A DNA stretch of 64,000 nt from Actinosynnema sp042752395 (lineage in GTDB: Bacteria > Actinomycetota > Actinomycetes > Mycobacteriales > Pseudonocardiaceae). How positions within the stretch are numbered: position 1 is the first letter of the stretch; every line of letters begins with the position of its first letter. The notes under the pieces are model-generated. The model was not told the origin of the DNA and did not search any database. It saw only the letters and a program-made list of their open reading frames with translations. Location of the stretch: assembly GCF_042752395.1 (NCBI RefSeq), contig NZ_JBHYXZ010000026.1, forward strand, positions 1 to 64,000. Direction: 5' to 3'. Made by a program: the position numbers and the translations under genes. Positions 43,760 through 51,971 of the stretch are shown one piece after another.

Positions 43760-44056
43760 ATGTCGAACACGCGGGGATCGACCAGACCCGACACGACCGG
43801 CGGCTGGACGAGCCTGACGCCCGCCGAGGCGCGGGTGGCCGGGCTGGTCGTGCTGGGGTTGACCAACCGCGCGGTGGCCCGCCGGTTGGCCATCTCGCCG
43901 CACACGGTCGACACCCACCTGCGCCGCGTGTTCGGCAAGCTGCGCGTGCGCAGCCGCGTGGAGCTGACCAGGGAAGTCCTCTCCCGCGACCACGCCGCGG
44001 TGGCCGACGCCCGACCCGGTCGGGTCGTCAGCCCGCCTCGATCGCCTGCACGATGA
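43760..44056 (+). CDS. Single-domain LuxR/GerE-type HTH regulator
   Basis: A 98-residue protein consisting almost only of a GerE/LuxR helix-turn-helix: LTPAEARVAGLVVLGLTNRAVARRL followed by ISPHTVDTHLRRVFGKLRVRSR. The receiver or sensory domain that normally precedes this module is absent, as in stand-alone pathway regulators of actinomycete clusters. The ATG has GGGGGAGTT upstream. Its last 29 bp overlap the 3' end of the convergent SGNH hydrolase gene. It lies 97 bp after the amidohydrolase and may belong to the same transcript. Confidence 0.8.
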   Translation: MSNTRGSTRPDTTGGWTSLTPAEARVAGLVVLGLTNRAVARRLAISPHTVDTHLRRVFGKLRVRSRVELTREVLSRDHAAVADARPGRVVSPPRSPAR

Positions 44057-44750
44057 GTTCGTTGCGGGCGTCCTGGCCCAGCGGCTCGGTGGTGTGCACG
44101 CCGTCGCGCAGGTACGCCGTGAGCCGGGTCGGCTTCGCGGCCAGGAACTCCGCCCAGCGGACGATGCGCAGGTTCGGGTGCGCGCGCTGGGCGTCGGCGA
44201 GCTGGAGGTTGATCCACGCGCTGTTGCGCTGGTCGGCGAGCTGCACGGCGGCGCTCTGGCCGGTGCGGGCGACCTGGACGTTGACCCAGTACACCGTCCG
44301 GCCCGGGCCGACGATGTCCAGCACGCGCTCCACCTGGGCGGCGAACACCGGCGGCGTGAAGATGTCGTTGGACCCGGTGGCCATCAGGACGCGGCCGGGC
44401 AGGCCGTAGGTCTGGGCCCACTGCGCCAGCGCGTCGACGGCGGGCGCGGTCGGGCGGCCGGACCAGTTGTGCACGGCGATGACGTCACCGGTGCGGCCGT
44501 GCAGCCGCTGCGCCAGCGAGTAGCCGTCCTGCACGGAGATGCTGTCGCCGAACATGAACAGCCCGTCGGTGTCCAGCACCGGCCTGATCTGGGTGAGCGT
44601 CGAGATCGCCCTGGACGAGTTCTCCCACGGGCCCAGCGCGCCGGAGCCGTAGCCGTCGGCGAAGGCCGCCGGCGCGGTCAGCACCGTCGAGCCGACCGCG
44701 ACCGCGCCCGCGGTGAGCAGCCGGCGGCGAGTGGTCCTGCCCGTGCTCAC
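44028..44750 (-). CDS. Tat-exported SGNH/GDSL-type hydrolase
   Basis: A 240-residue exported esterase-like protein. A twin-arginine signal (TRRRLLTAGAVAVGST, cleavage near AFA-D) is followed by the SGNH blocks: catalytic serine in MFGDSIS (block I), ATGSNDIF carrying the oxyanion Asn (block III), and the Asp/His pair in RDGVHTTEPLG (block V). The substrate, such as an ester or acyl group on a polysaccharide or peptide, cannot be predicted. The GTG start has GGAGG upstream. It converges with and slightly overlaps the LuxR-type gene. Like the two BBE oxidases it carries a Tat signal. Confidence 0.82.
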   Translation of the reverse strand: MSTGRTTRRRLLTAGAVAVGSTVLTAPAAFADGYGSGALGPWENSSRAISTLTQIRPVLDTDGLFMFGDSISVQDGYSLAQRLHGRTGDVIAVHNWSGRPTAPAVDALAQWAQTYGLPGRVLMATGSNDIFTPPVFAAQVERVLDIVGPGRTVYWVNVQVARTGQSAAVQLADQRNSAWINLQLADAQRAHPNLRIVRWAEFLAAKPTRLTAYLRDGVHTTEPLGQDARNELIVQAIEAG

Positions 44751-44879
44751 GACACGACCTCCGGTTCGGTGGAGCGGGTCGCCGACGATCGGTGCATGGT
44801 TGTGCCTCCCCGGTCTCTGTCACGCCGTGCCGCACGCTACGCGCCCCGCCACGCCGGGGAGGCGGGAATGAGGAGGATG

Positions 44880-45080
<201 letters not shown>

Positions 45081-45087
45081 ACCCGGC

Positions 45088-45687
45088 TCACGCCCGCCCG
45101 TGCAGTCGCGCCAGCGCCTCCTCGGCGGTCAGGCAGCCGGCGGTCGTCAGCTCCAAATTCGCCAGCGAGGCGGTGTGCGCGGCGTCGTCGGCGGCGGTCA
45201 CGCAGTCGCGCACGACGTGCACGGTGAAGCCCAGGTCGGTGGCGTGGCGCGCGGTCTGCTCGACGGTCAGGTTCGTGGCCACCCCGGTCAGGAACAGCGT
45301 GTCGACGCCCTGGTCGGCCAACCGGGCGGCCAGGTCGCTGCCGGCCAGGCCGGAGAGCTTCTGGTTGTCGACCACGGTCCCCGCCGTGCCGGTCACCTCC
45401 GGGATCAACCGCGCGCCCGGCGCGTCCGGCCGGAACCTCTCCTGCACCTCGCCGACCGCGCGCATGAACCCCGTGTTGCGCACGAGCCCGCCTTCGCCTT
45501 CGGGGATGGTGAACCGGGTGAAGAACACCGGCACACCTGCCTGCGCGTGGAACCGCGCGGCCCGCTCGACCACGCCGCTGCGGGCGACCGGCTCGGCGAG
45601 CATGGGTCCGAAGAACCCCTCGGGCTTGATGACGTTGACCTGCCAGTGCAGCGCCAACACGGCTGCTCGCTGTGCGTCCGGGCTCAT
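45088..45687 (-). CDS. Isochorismatase-fold protein lacking catalytic Asp and Cys
   Basis: A 199-residue member of the isochorismatase/cysteine hydrolase fold. The core strand that normally reads VIDMQ is ALHWQ, so the catalytic Asp is replaced by His. The nucleophile segment GVATDxCVExTAR reads GVATNLTVEQTAR, so Cys is Thr. The lysine region (DNQKLSGLAGSDL) is kept. It is therefore neither a normal cysteine hydrolase nor a PhzD-like isochorismatase; it may be a diverged enzyme or a binding protein. The ATG at 45687 is preferred over a TTG at 45738; neither has a strong ribosome-binding site. It is divergent from the aminoglycoside kinase gene. Confidence 0.75.
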   Translation of the reverse strand: MSPDAQRAAVLALHWQVNVIKPEGFFGPMLAEPVARSGVVERAARFHAQAGVPVFFTRFTIPEGEGGLVRNTGFMRAVGEVQERFRPDAPGARLIPEVTGTAGTVVDNQKLSGLAGSDLAARLADQGVDTLFLTGVATNLTVEQTARHATDLGFTVHVVRDCVTAADDAAHTASLANLELTTAGCLTAEEALARLHGRA

Positions 45688-45854
45688 GGTCGCCGATTGT
45701 GCACCGTGGTCGAGGGGAGTCGTCAGCACGTCCCGCAACCTGTTCGGCGGGAAGCGATGTCGGCCGCGTTGTCGTGCCCGGGGTCGCCCGAGCCGAGGCG
45801 CGGCACCCCCAGGGCGGGCGGTGCCGACCCGATCACCCGTCTACCTTGACCGGT

Positions 45855-46670
45855 ATGACCAGTTCATCACCCGCGTTCCGATCGCTGTTGCGCGCCGTCG
45901 GCGGTGAGTGGGAGCCCGTCACGAGCGGGGAGTCCGGAGCCGGCGTCTTCCGCTCGGAGGACGGGTCGCGCTACGCCAAGTGCGTGCTCCCCGGGGAAGT
46001 GGCTTCGCTGGAAGCGGAGCGGGATCGCGTCGCCTGGCTCGGCGGGCACGGGATCCCCGGTCCCCGGGTGGTGGACTGGCGCGGCGGCGCCGATGGCGCG
46101 GTCCTGGTCACCACCGCTGTCGCAGGCGTGCCCGCGGACAGCGTGCCGGCCCCGACCCTGATGTCGGCGTGGGGGGCGATCGCGGATGCCGTGCGCGGGC
46201 TGCACGCACTGCCGGCACGCGACTGCCCGTTCAGCCGCGATCTCACCTCGATGCACGCCAGGGCACGCGACGTCGTCGGCCGCGGCGCGGTGAAGCCGGA
46301 GTTCCTGCTCGTGGAGGACCAGCGCACGCCTCCGGAGGAGTTGCTGGCGCGCCTCACCCCGCAGGTCCAACACCGCCTGGCGCAGGAAGCCGACGACACC
46401 GTCGTCTGCCACGGCGACCTGTGCCTGCCCAACATCATCCTCGACCCGGACTCGCTCACGGTGGCGGGCTTCGTCGACCTCGGCCGGCTGGGGCGGGCCG
46501 ACCGCTACGCCGACATCGCCCTCCTGCTCGCCTCCTCCCGGTTGGAGAAGTGGACCGACGACCGGCAGGCGGACTCGGCGGACGAGCTGTTCGCCGCCCG
46601 CTACGGCATCGCCCTCGACCGCGACCGGGAGCGCTTCTACCTGCACCTCGACCCCCTCACCTGGGATTGA
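45855..46670 (+). CDS. Aminoglycoside O-phosphotransferase, APH(3'')-like
   Basis: A 271-residue kinase-fold enzyme. The catalytic loop VCHGDLCLPNIILDP and the metal-binding GFVDLGRLGRADRYADIALL are the signatures of APH(3')/APH(3'') enzymes. The C terminus RERFYLHLDPLTWD resembles streptomycin 3''-phosphotransferases closely. It would transfer phosphate from ATP to the 3''-hydroxyl of streptomycin-type aminoglycosides; the exact substrate is inferred from these motifs. The ATG at 45855 lies close behind a TACCTT-like -10, so the mRNA may be leaderless. It may be an intrinsic actinomycete resistance gene unrelated to the peptide cluster. Confidence 0.85.
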   Translation: MTSSSPAFRSLLRAVGGEWEPVTSGESGAGVFRSEDGSRYAKCVLPGEVASLEAERDRVAWLGGHGIPGPRVVDWRGGADGAVLVTTAVAGVPADSVPAPTLMSAWGAIADAVRGLHALPARDCPFSRDLTSMHARARDVVGRGAVKPEFLLVEDQRTPPEELLARLTPQVQHRLAQEADDTVVCHGDLCLPNIILDPDSLTVAGFVDLGRLGRADRYADIALLLASSRLEKWTDDRQADSADELFAARYGIALDRDRERFYLHLDPLTWD

Positions 46671-47094
46671 TCCCGCTCGGCTCGTGCGGCAACGTCCGCG
46701 TGATGGCCGGCGGACCCGGTGCCCACCGCCGACGGCTTCCCGGCCGGGATCGTGCCGCCGAGCGGTCTGCCGGCCCGCATCGGGTTCTCCGCCGACGGCG
46801 TCGCGTGGACGACGCTCGCCACGGCGGGGGCGCGGCAGGTCCGCCGGGGCTACTACCTCTACACGGCGTACGTGGCGCGGCCCGCTCCCGGTTACCGGCG
46901 CGGCGTGCACGACGGCCACCCGACGTCGGCCAAGCCGGCCACCAGCCAGGTGGTGCACCTGGTCCAGCCGGTCACCGGGTCGCGCGCGGTCCGTGCCCCG
47001 CACTCGCCTTCGTGCGGCGCATGGACGCGTGCGACCGGGCCCGGCGACGAGGTCCTTCCGCCGGCATCCGACGGGCCCTGCCCGGAGGGCGGGC
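46671..47094. other. Region without a convincing gene; possible decayed fragment
   Basis: A weak plus-strand frame (about 46719-47105) contains GFPAGIVPPSGLPARIGFSADGVAW and GYYLYTAYV, which reads like a beta-sandwich fragment. It has no start signal, no ribosome-binding site and loses protein-like character after about 65 residues. I regard it as a possible remnant of an exported protein, not a gene. Confidence 0.4.
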
Positions 47095-47787
47095 TCAGAA
47101 GGTGAAGCGCGGCGAGGTGGAGGACAGCACGGCGTGCGCGGGGTCGCCCGACCAGGCCCGGGTCACTTCGGCGGCGAGGTCGTCGAGCAGCTTCGGCACG
47201 TCGGTGTCGGCGGTGGGGTGCAGGGCCTCGACCACGATCAGTGCCGAGGCGGTGGTGTCGCGCACCGCGGACAGGCCACTCTGCCGGTTGGTCCAGCGGC
47301 GTGCGTGCGCCCGGTTCCGCGCATCGACGAAGACGACCTCACGCGGCTCGGGGTGTTCGGTCTCGCCGGAGAACGTCAGGTACGCCTCGTCGCCCGCGGC
47401 GTGCCGCACTTCGAGGTGCCCGGCCACGTTGGCCAGGTCGAACACGGCGATCGGGATCGCGTAGGCCAGCGAGACGGCGTTGCACAGGTCGACGAGGGGG
47501 TGGATGGCGGGCAGCGACCGCTCCTTGCGGAACCGGCGCAGCAGGGATTCCGACGCGCACCGGTACTGCGTCGGCTTGAGGCCCATCCTGGAGAACGCGC
47601 GTCGCCACGCCTGGATCTCGGGCAGGTCGCTCTCGGTGCCGCCGGCCAGCCGCTGCTCGGCGACGGCGCCGTAGTGCTCGACCCGGTCCCGGACCGACCC
47701 ACCGGGGTCGATGCCCGTGACGCGCAGGACGCCCGCGCGGAGCTCGGGGAACTCGGCCCACATGTCGGGCGAGTGCTGGAAGTGCAC
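47095..47787 (-). CDS. B3/B4 (tRNA-binding-like) domain protein
   Basis: A 230-residue cytoplasmic protein made of one B3/B4 domain, the fold found in the beta subunit of phenylalanyl-tRNA synthetase and in free-standing proteins. Typical segments are EIQAWRRAFSRMGLKPTQYRCASESLLRRFRK, SLPAIHPLVDLCNAVSLAYAIPIAVFDL and TRQ-like RWTNRQSG. Free-standing members are thought to act in editing or tRNA-related quality control; their role is poorly known. The GTG at 47787 has GAGG upstream and begins the conserved region. It stands alone between the trpC operon and the resistance gene. Confidence 0.82.
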   Translation of the reverse strand: MHFQHSPDMWAEFPELRAGVLRVTGIDPGGSVRDRVEHYGAVAEQRLAGGTESDLPEIQAWRRAFSRMGLKPTQYRCASESLLRRFRKERSLPAIHPLVDLCNAVSLAYAIPIAVFDLANVAGHLEVRHAAGDEAYLTFSGETEHPEPREVVFVDARNRAHARRWTNRQSGLSAVRDTTASALIVVEALHPTADTDVPKLLDDLAAEVTRAWSGDPAHAVLSSTSPRFTF

Positions 47788-47945
47788 GCTGTACCTCGCT
47801 GATCGTGAAGGGGCCGGCGCAAAACCGCGGGCGCCCGACGCGTCCGGGGCCCGGCGGCGGACCGAACCCGGTGGACGTGATGGCTGATCCAGGTTTCCAC
47901 CGTGCACGCCCCCCGCCGAGGAACGCGCCCGCGTGGTGCAGCGCA

Positions 47946-47992
47946 CCCTACCGGTCCCCCGGGGATCACCTGGAAGAGCGACCCCGGTAGGG
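47946..47992 (-). terminator. Hairpin downstream of trpC
   Basis: CCCTACCGG (47946-47954) pairs perfectly with CCGGTAGGG (47984-47992); the 29-base loop contains a CCCCC/GGGG mini-hairpin. It begins 22 bases after the trpC stop on the minus strand and probably ends the five-gene operon. Confidence 0.55.
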
Positions 47993-48014
47993 CGGGCACA
48001 GGGGAGTGCCGCGG

Positions 48015-48803
48015 TCAGGACAGCAGGGCGCGGGTGGCGGCCTCGACGTCGGGCTGCCGCATCAGGCTCTCGCCGACCAGGTAGGCCGGGACGCCGACCT
48101 TGGCCAGCCGGTCGAGGTCCTCCGGCGCGGCGATACCGCTCTCCCCGATCACCGTGCGGTCCGCGGGCACCAGCGGCGCGAGCGATTCGCTGGTGGCGAG
48201 GGTGGTCTCGAAGGTGCGGAGGTCGCGGTTGTTGATCCCGACCAGCGGCGAGCGCAGGGCGAGGGCCCGCGCCAGCTCGGCCTCGTCGTGCACTTCCAGC
48301 ACGACGTCCATCCCCAGTCCCAGCGCGGTGTCCTCCAGGTCGCGGGCGGTGGCGTCGTCCACGGCGGCGAGGATCACCAGCACGCAGTCGGCGCCCCACG
48401 CGCGCGACTCCACCACCTGGTACGGGTCGAACAGGAAGTCCTTGCGCAGCACGGGGAGCCGCACCGCCGCGCGGGCGGCGGCCAGGTGTTCGCGCCCGCC
48501 CTGGAACGACGGCCCGTCGGTCAGCACCGACAGGCACGCCGCGCCACCGGCCGCGTAGGCGCGGGCGTGCGCGGCGGGGTCGAAGTCCGCGCGGATCAGG
48601 CCCTTGGACGGGCTCGCCTTCTTGATCTCCGCGATGAGCGCCGGCTCGCCCCGCGCGGCACGGGCGTCCAGCGCCGCCCGGAACCCGCGTGGCGGCGGGG
48701 CCGCCGCGGCGTCATGCTCCAGGGCGGCGAGCGGCCGGTGCCGCTTGGCCGCCGCGACCTCCTCGCGCTTGTACTGCTCGATCCGCTCCAGGACGTGTGC
48801 CAC
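48015..48803 (-). CDS. trpC: Indole-3-glycerol-phosphate synthase
   Basis: A 262-residue TIM-barrel enzyme that converts CdRP to indole-3-glycerol phosphate. All family blocks are present: LIAEIKKASPSKGLIR, CLSVLTDGPSFQGG, LPVLRKDFLFDPYQV, VVLEVHDEAEL, GINNRDLRTFE and VIGESGI. It is complete and looks functional. The GTG start lies 11 bp after the trpD stop. It closes an operon whose first three genes are not tryptophan genes and which diverges from the NRPS, so this copy is probably dedicated to secondary metabolism. No trpE, trpA or trpB is visible in the window. Confidence 0.95.
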   Translation of the reverse strand: MAHVLERIEQYKREEVAAAKRHRPLAALEHDAAAAPPPRGFRAALDARAARGEPALIAEIKKASPSKGLIRADFDPAAHARAYAAGGAACLSVLTDGPSFQGGREHLAAARAAVRLPVLRKDFLFDPYQVVESRAWGADCVLVILAAVDDATARDLEDTALGLGMDVVLEVHDEAELARALALRSPLVGINNRDLRTFETTLATSESLAPLVPADRTVIGESGIAAPEDLDRLAKVGVPAYLVGESLMRQPDVEAATRALLS

Positions 48804-48814
48804 GACCCGCTCCT

Positions 48815-49831
48815 TCAGCCTTCGTTGGACACCGCGACCAGCCGCTCCAGCCGGTCCAGCGCTTGACCGGAGTCGACCGCCTTGGCGGCCAGGTGGACGC
48901 CGTCGGCCAGGTCGGCGGCCCGCCCGGCGGCCACCAGCCCGGCCGCCGCGTTGAACACGGCGATGTCCCGGAACGCGCCGGGCTCGCCGCGCAGCACCGC
49001 GAGCAGCGCGGCGGCGTTGGTCGCCGCGTCACCGCCGACGAGGTCGCCGGGTGCGCTCCGCGGCAGGCCCACGTCCTCCGGGGCGATCTCGTGGACGCGG
49101 ACCTCGCCGCCCTCCAGCGAGGCGACCGTCGTCGGACCGGTGGTGGTGATCTCGTCGAGGCCGTCGGAACCGTGCACGACCAGTGCCCGCTCCGACCCCA
49201 GGGCGCCCAACACCTCGGCCACCGGCACCACCCACTCCCGGGAGAACACGCCGATCATGTGCCGCCGCACGCCCGCGGGGTTGAGCAGCGGGCCGAGCAG
49301 GTTGAACACCGTGCGCGTGCCCAGCTCGACCCGGACGGGGTCGACCCGGCGCAGCACGGGGTGGTGCACCGGGGCGAACATGAAGCCGATGCCGACCTCG
49401 GCGACGCACCGCGACACGCCCTCGGCGCCGAGGTCGACCCGCACGCCGAGTTCGGCGAGCACGTCCGCGGCGCCGCAGCGCGACGAGCGGGCCCGGTTGC
49501 CGTGCTTGGCCACGGTCACGCCGGCTCCCGCCACGATGAGCGCGGCACAGGTGGAGACGTTGTACGAACCGGAGGAGTCGCCGCCCGTGCCGACGACGTC
49601 CACCGTGTCCGGCGGGGCGGTCACCCGGACCATCCTGGTGCGCAGCGCCGCCACCGCGCCGGTGATCTCGTCGACCGTCTCGCCGCGCAGCCTCATGGCC
49701 ATCAGCACCGCCCCGACCTGCGCGGGGGTGGCGTCGCCCGACGTCATGGCGGTGAACGCGGCCGTGGACTCGGCGACGGTCAGCGTCGCGCCGCCCGCCA
49801 CCTTCCCGACCAGCTCCTTGAACTCAGCCAC
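48815..49831 (-). CDS. trpD: Anthranilate phosphoribosyltransferase
   Basis: A 338-residue enzyme joining anthranilate and PRPP. The PRPP-binding VVGTGGDSSGSYNVST, the KHGNRARSSRCGAADVLAELGV loop and the FMFAPVHHP and NLLGPLLNPAGVRRHMIGV segments are present. Two small departures from the usual sequence are SSRCG, and RRHMIGV in place of the common xxQxxGV, in the region that shapes the anthranilate tunnel; their effect is unknown. Its GTG start overlaps the preceding flavoenzyme by 8 bp. Because the cluster makes 3-hydroxyanthranilate, acceptance of that substrate is conceivable (inference). Confidence 0.94.
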   Translation of the reverse strand: MAEFKELVGKVAGGATLTVAESTAAFTAMTSGDATPAQVGAVLMAMRLRGETVDEITGAVAALRTRMVRVTAPPDTVDVVGTGGDSSGSYNVSTCAALIVAGAGVTVAKHGNRARSSRCGAADVLAELGVRVDLGAEGVSRCVAEVGIGFMFAPVHHPVLRRVDPVRVELGTRTVFNLLGPLLNPAGVRRHMIGVFSREWVVPVAEVLGALGSERALVVHGSDGLDEITTTGPTTVASLEGGEVRVHEIAPEDVGLPRSAPGDLVGGDAATNAAALLAVLRGEPGAFRDIAVFNAAAGLVAAGRAADLADGVHLAAKAVDSGQALDRLERLVAVSNEG

Positions 49832-51971
49832 GGGTCGCTCCTCCGGTCGGTCCCGTTCCGGGCGCGTCGAGCAGGGGCAGGTGGAGTCCGCCGCTCTCCG
49901 GCGGCAGCGGCAGGTCCCAGCCGGGGGCGACGCTCTCGCGCCGGTAGGGCGTCCGGTCGGTGACCGCCGTGTCGAGCGTGCGGGCGAACAGGTGTCCGCT
50001 GTGGACGGCGGCGGCCATCAGGGCGGGCGCCAGGCAGTCGCCCAGCCGCACCACCCGGCGCACGCCCGCCTCGCGCAGCGCGTCCGGCCGCGCGGTCAGC
50101 TCCCGGTACAGCCCGTCGTTGGGCAGCGACCCGGTCACCAGCACGACCGCGTCCACACCGACCTCGACCTCGACGCCGGTGTAGACCGACGCCAGCCGCG
50201 CCGCGCCGGGCCCGACGCGGGTCAGCGCCGTCGAGGTGTGCACGGCCGCGCACACCTCCATGACGCGGCGCTGCACCTTGCGCTGCTCACCGGTGTACTG
50301 GGTGAACGACGACACGAGGCTGTCCGGGGTGGCGAACACGACCTCGCACCCGCGGTCGGCCAACCGCTCGGCCACCACACCGCCCATGTAGTAGTGGTCG
50401 TCGTCGAACACGAGCACGCGCCCGGAGGGCAGGCGCCCGTCCATCACGTCGTCGGGCGTGAACACCGGGACGAGGTCCAGGCCGGGGATCGGCAGGTCGT
50501 GGTAGCGGCCCGTGCCGTCGCGCCGCCAGGTGGACCCGGTGGCCACGGCGATCAGCGAGCACTCGGCCTCCAGCGCCAGCTCGGCGGTCATCTCGCTGCC
50601 GCGCACGACCTCCACGGTCCGCAGGCCGCGCAACTGGCCGACCCGCCAGTCGCTGACCCGTCGCCAGCTCGCCAGGCCCGGCAGCGTGCTCTCCCGGACC
50701 GACCTGCCACCCAGCTCGGCGTCCCGCTCCACCAGGAGGACCGGGTAGCCGCGCCGGCCCAGCGCGCGGGCCGCCTCCAGGCCGGCCGGACCGGCGCCGA
50801 CGACGAGCACCGCGTCGTCGGTGTCGCGGGGCGCGATCCGCTCGGGGTGCCAGCCGCGCCGCCACTCCTCGCCCATGGTCGGGTTCTGCGTGCAGCGCAG
50901 CGGCGCGTTCACCTTGTCCCACGCCACGCACACGTTGCAGCCGATGCACTCGCGGATGTCGGCGAACCGGCCCTGCTCGATCTTGCGGGGCAGGAAGGGG
51001 TCCGCGATCGAGGGGCGGGCGGCGCCGACGAAGTCGAGCGTGCCGTCCCGGATCATCGACACCATGAGGTCGGGGGAGGTGAACCGGCCGACACCGACGA
51101 CTGGTTTGGTGGTCACCGACTTCACGAACTTCACGTGCTCGCGTTGGTGCCCCTCCTCGACGAAGCGCGCCGTGCCGCCGTCGTCCTCGAACCGGCTGAG
51201 GTTGACGTCCCACAGGTCGGGCAGCTCGGCCAGCATCTCGACCACGTCGCGCGCCTCGTCGACCGACGACGTGCCGCGCGGCCCCACCACGCCGTCCACC
51301 CCGATGCGGATCGCCACCGCGCAGGTGTCGCCGACCGCCTCCTTGGCGTCCTCGACCAGCTCCCGCAGCAGGCGGGCCCGGTTCTCCAGGCTGCCGCCGT
51401 ACTCGTCGGTGCGGTGGTTGTGCCGCCGTGACAGGAAGTGCCCGGGCAGCGTCATGTCGTGGCCCGCGTACACGTAGACGATGTCGAACCCGGCGCGGCG
51501 GGCGTTGAGCGCGGCCTCCCGGTGCCAGCGGCGGAAGTCGCGGATGTCGGCCTTGTCCATCTCCCGCGCCGAGATCGGGAAGACGCCCCGGGTCGGTGTC
51601 GCGCTCGGCGCGAACGGGACGGTGCGGCTCTCCAGGTTGGCCACGTGGTGGCCGTTGTGCGCCAGTTCCACGCCGGCCAGCGCGCCGTGCTCGTGGATCA
51701 GGCCGGTGGTGCGGGCCAGGTGCGGGATGTCCTGCTCGTCCCACAGGCGCAGCTCGCGCGGGTGGTTGCCGGAGTGGTGGACGTCGCACTGCTCGGTGCA
51801 CACCACGCCCCACCCTCCTTCCGCCTTGACCTCCCGCATCCCCGCGAGCGCCGCGGGGTACGCCCGGCCCATCCCGTTGCAGTGCGGCACCTGGAAGAAC
51901 CGGTTCGGCGCCGTGACCGGGCCGATGCGCACGGGTTCGAACAGCACGTCGTAGCGAGCGGGACGCGTCAC
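49824..51971 (-). CDS. Trimethylamine/dimethylamine-dehydrogenase-like iron-sulfur flavoenzyme
   Basis: A 715-residue protein with the three-domain plan of trimethylamine dehydrogenase and 2,4-dienoyl-CoA reductase. It has an Old-Yellow-Enzyme barrel, a [4Fe-4S] site (CIGCNVCVAWDKVNAPLRC) and C-terminal FAD/NAD-like domains (LVVGAGPAGLEAARALGRRG and VFDDDHYYMGG). In NRFFQVPHCNGMG, C31 matches the cysteine that carries 6-S-cysteinyl-FMN in trimethylamine, dimethylamine and histamine dehydrogenases. VYAGHDMTLPGHFLS holds the active-site His region. The expected chemistry is oxidation of an amine C-N bond; the substrate is unknown. Start GTG overlaps the yggS stop (GTGA), and its 3' end overlaps trpD by 8 bp, so the proteins are made together. 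Confidence 0.88.
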   Translation of the reverse strand: MTRPARYDVLFEPVRIGPVTAPNRFFQVPHCNGMGRAYPAALAGMREVKAEGGWGVVCTEQCDVHHSGNHPRELRLWDEQDIPHLARTTGLIHEHGALAGVELAHNGHHVANLESRTVPFAPSATPTRGVFPISAREMDKADIRDFRRWHREAALNARRAGFDIVYVYAGHDMTLPGHFLSRRHNHRTDEYGGSLENRARLLRELVEDAKEAVGDTCAVAIRIGVDGVVGPRGTSSVDEARDVVEMLAELPDLWDVNLSRFEDDGGTARFVEEGHQREHVKFVKSVTTKPVVGVGRFTSPDLMVSMIRDGTLDFVGAARPSIADPFLPRKIEQGRFADIRECIGCNVCVAWDKVNAPLRCTQNPTMGEEWRRGWHPERIAPRDTDDAVLVVGAGPAGLEAARALGRRGYPVLLVERDAELGGRSVRESTLPGLASWRRVSDWRVGQLRGLRTVEVVRGSEMTAELALEAECSLIAVATGSTWRRDGTGRYHDLPIPGLDLVPVFTPDDVMDGRLPSGRVLVFDDDHYYMGGVVAERLADRGCEVVFATPDSLVSSFTQYTGEQRKVQRRVMEVCAAVHTSTALTRVGPGAARLASVYTGVEVEVGVDAVVLVTGSLPNDGLYRELTARPDALREAGVRRVVRLGDCLAPALMAAAVHSGHLFARTLDTAVTDRTPYRRESVAPGWDLPLPPESGGLHLPLLDAPGTGPTGGATRG

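Noticed and set aside
48015..49831. trpD/trpC as ordinary housekeeping genes
   Set aside because: Possible, but translation coupling to non-tryptophan genes and divergence from an NRPS make a dedicated role more likely; not excluded.
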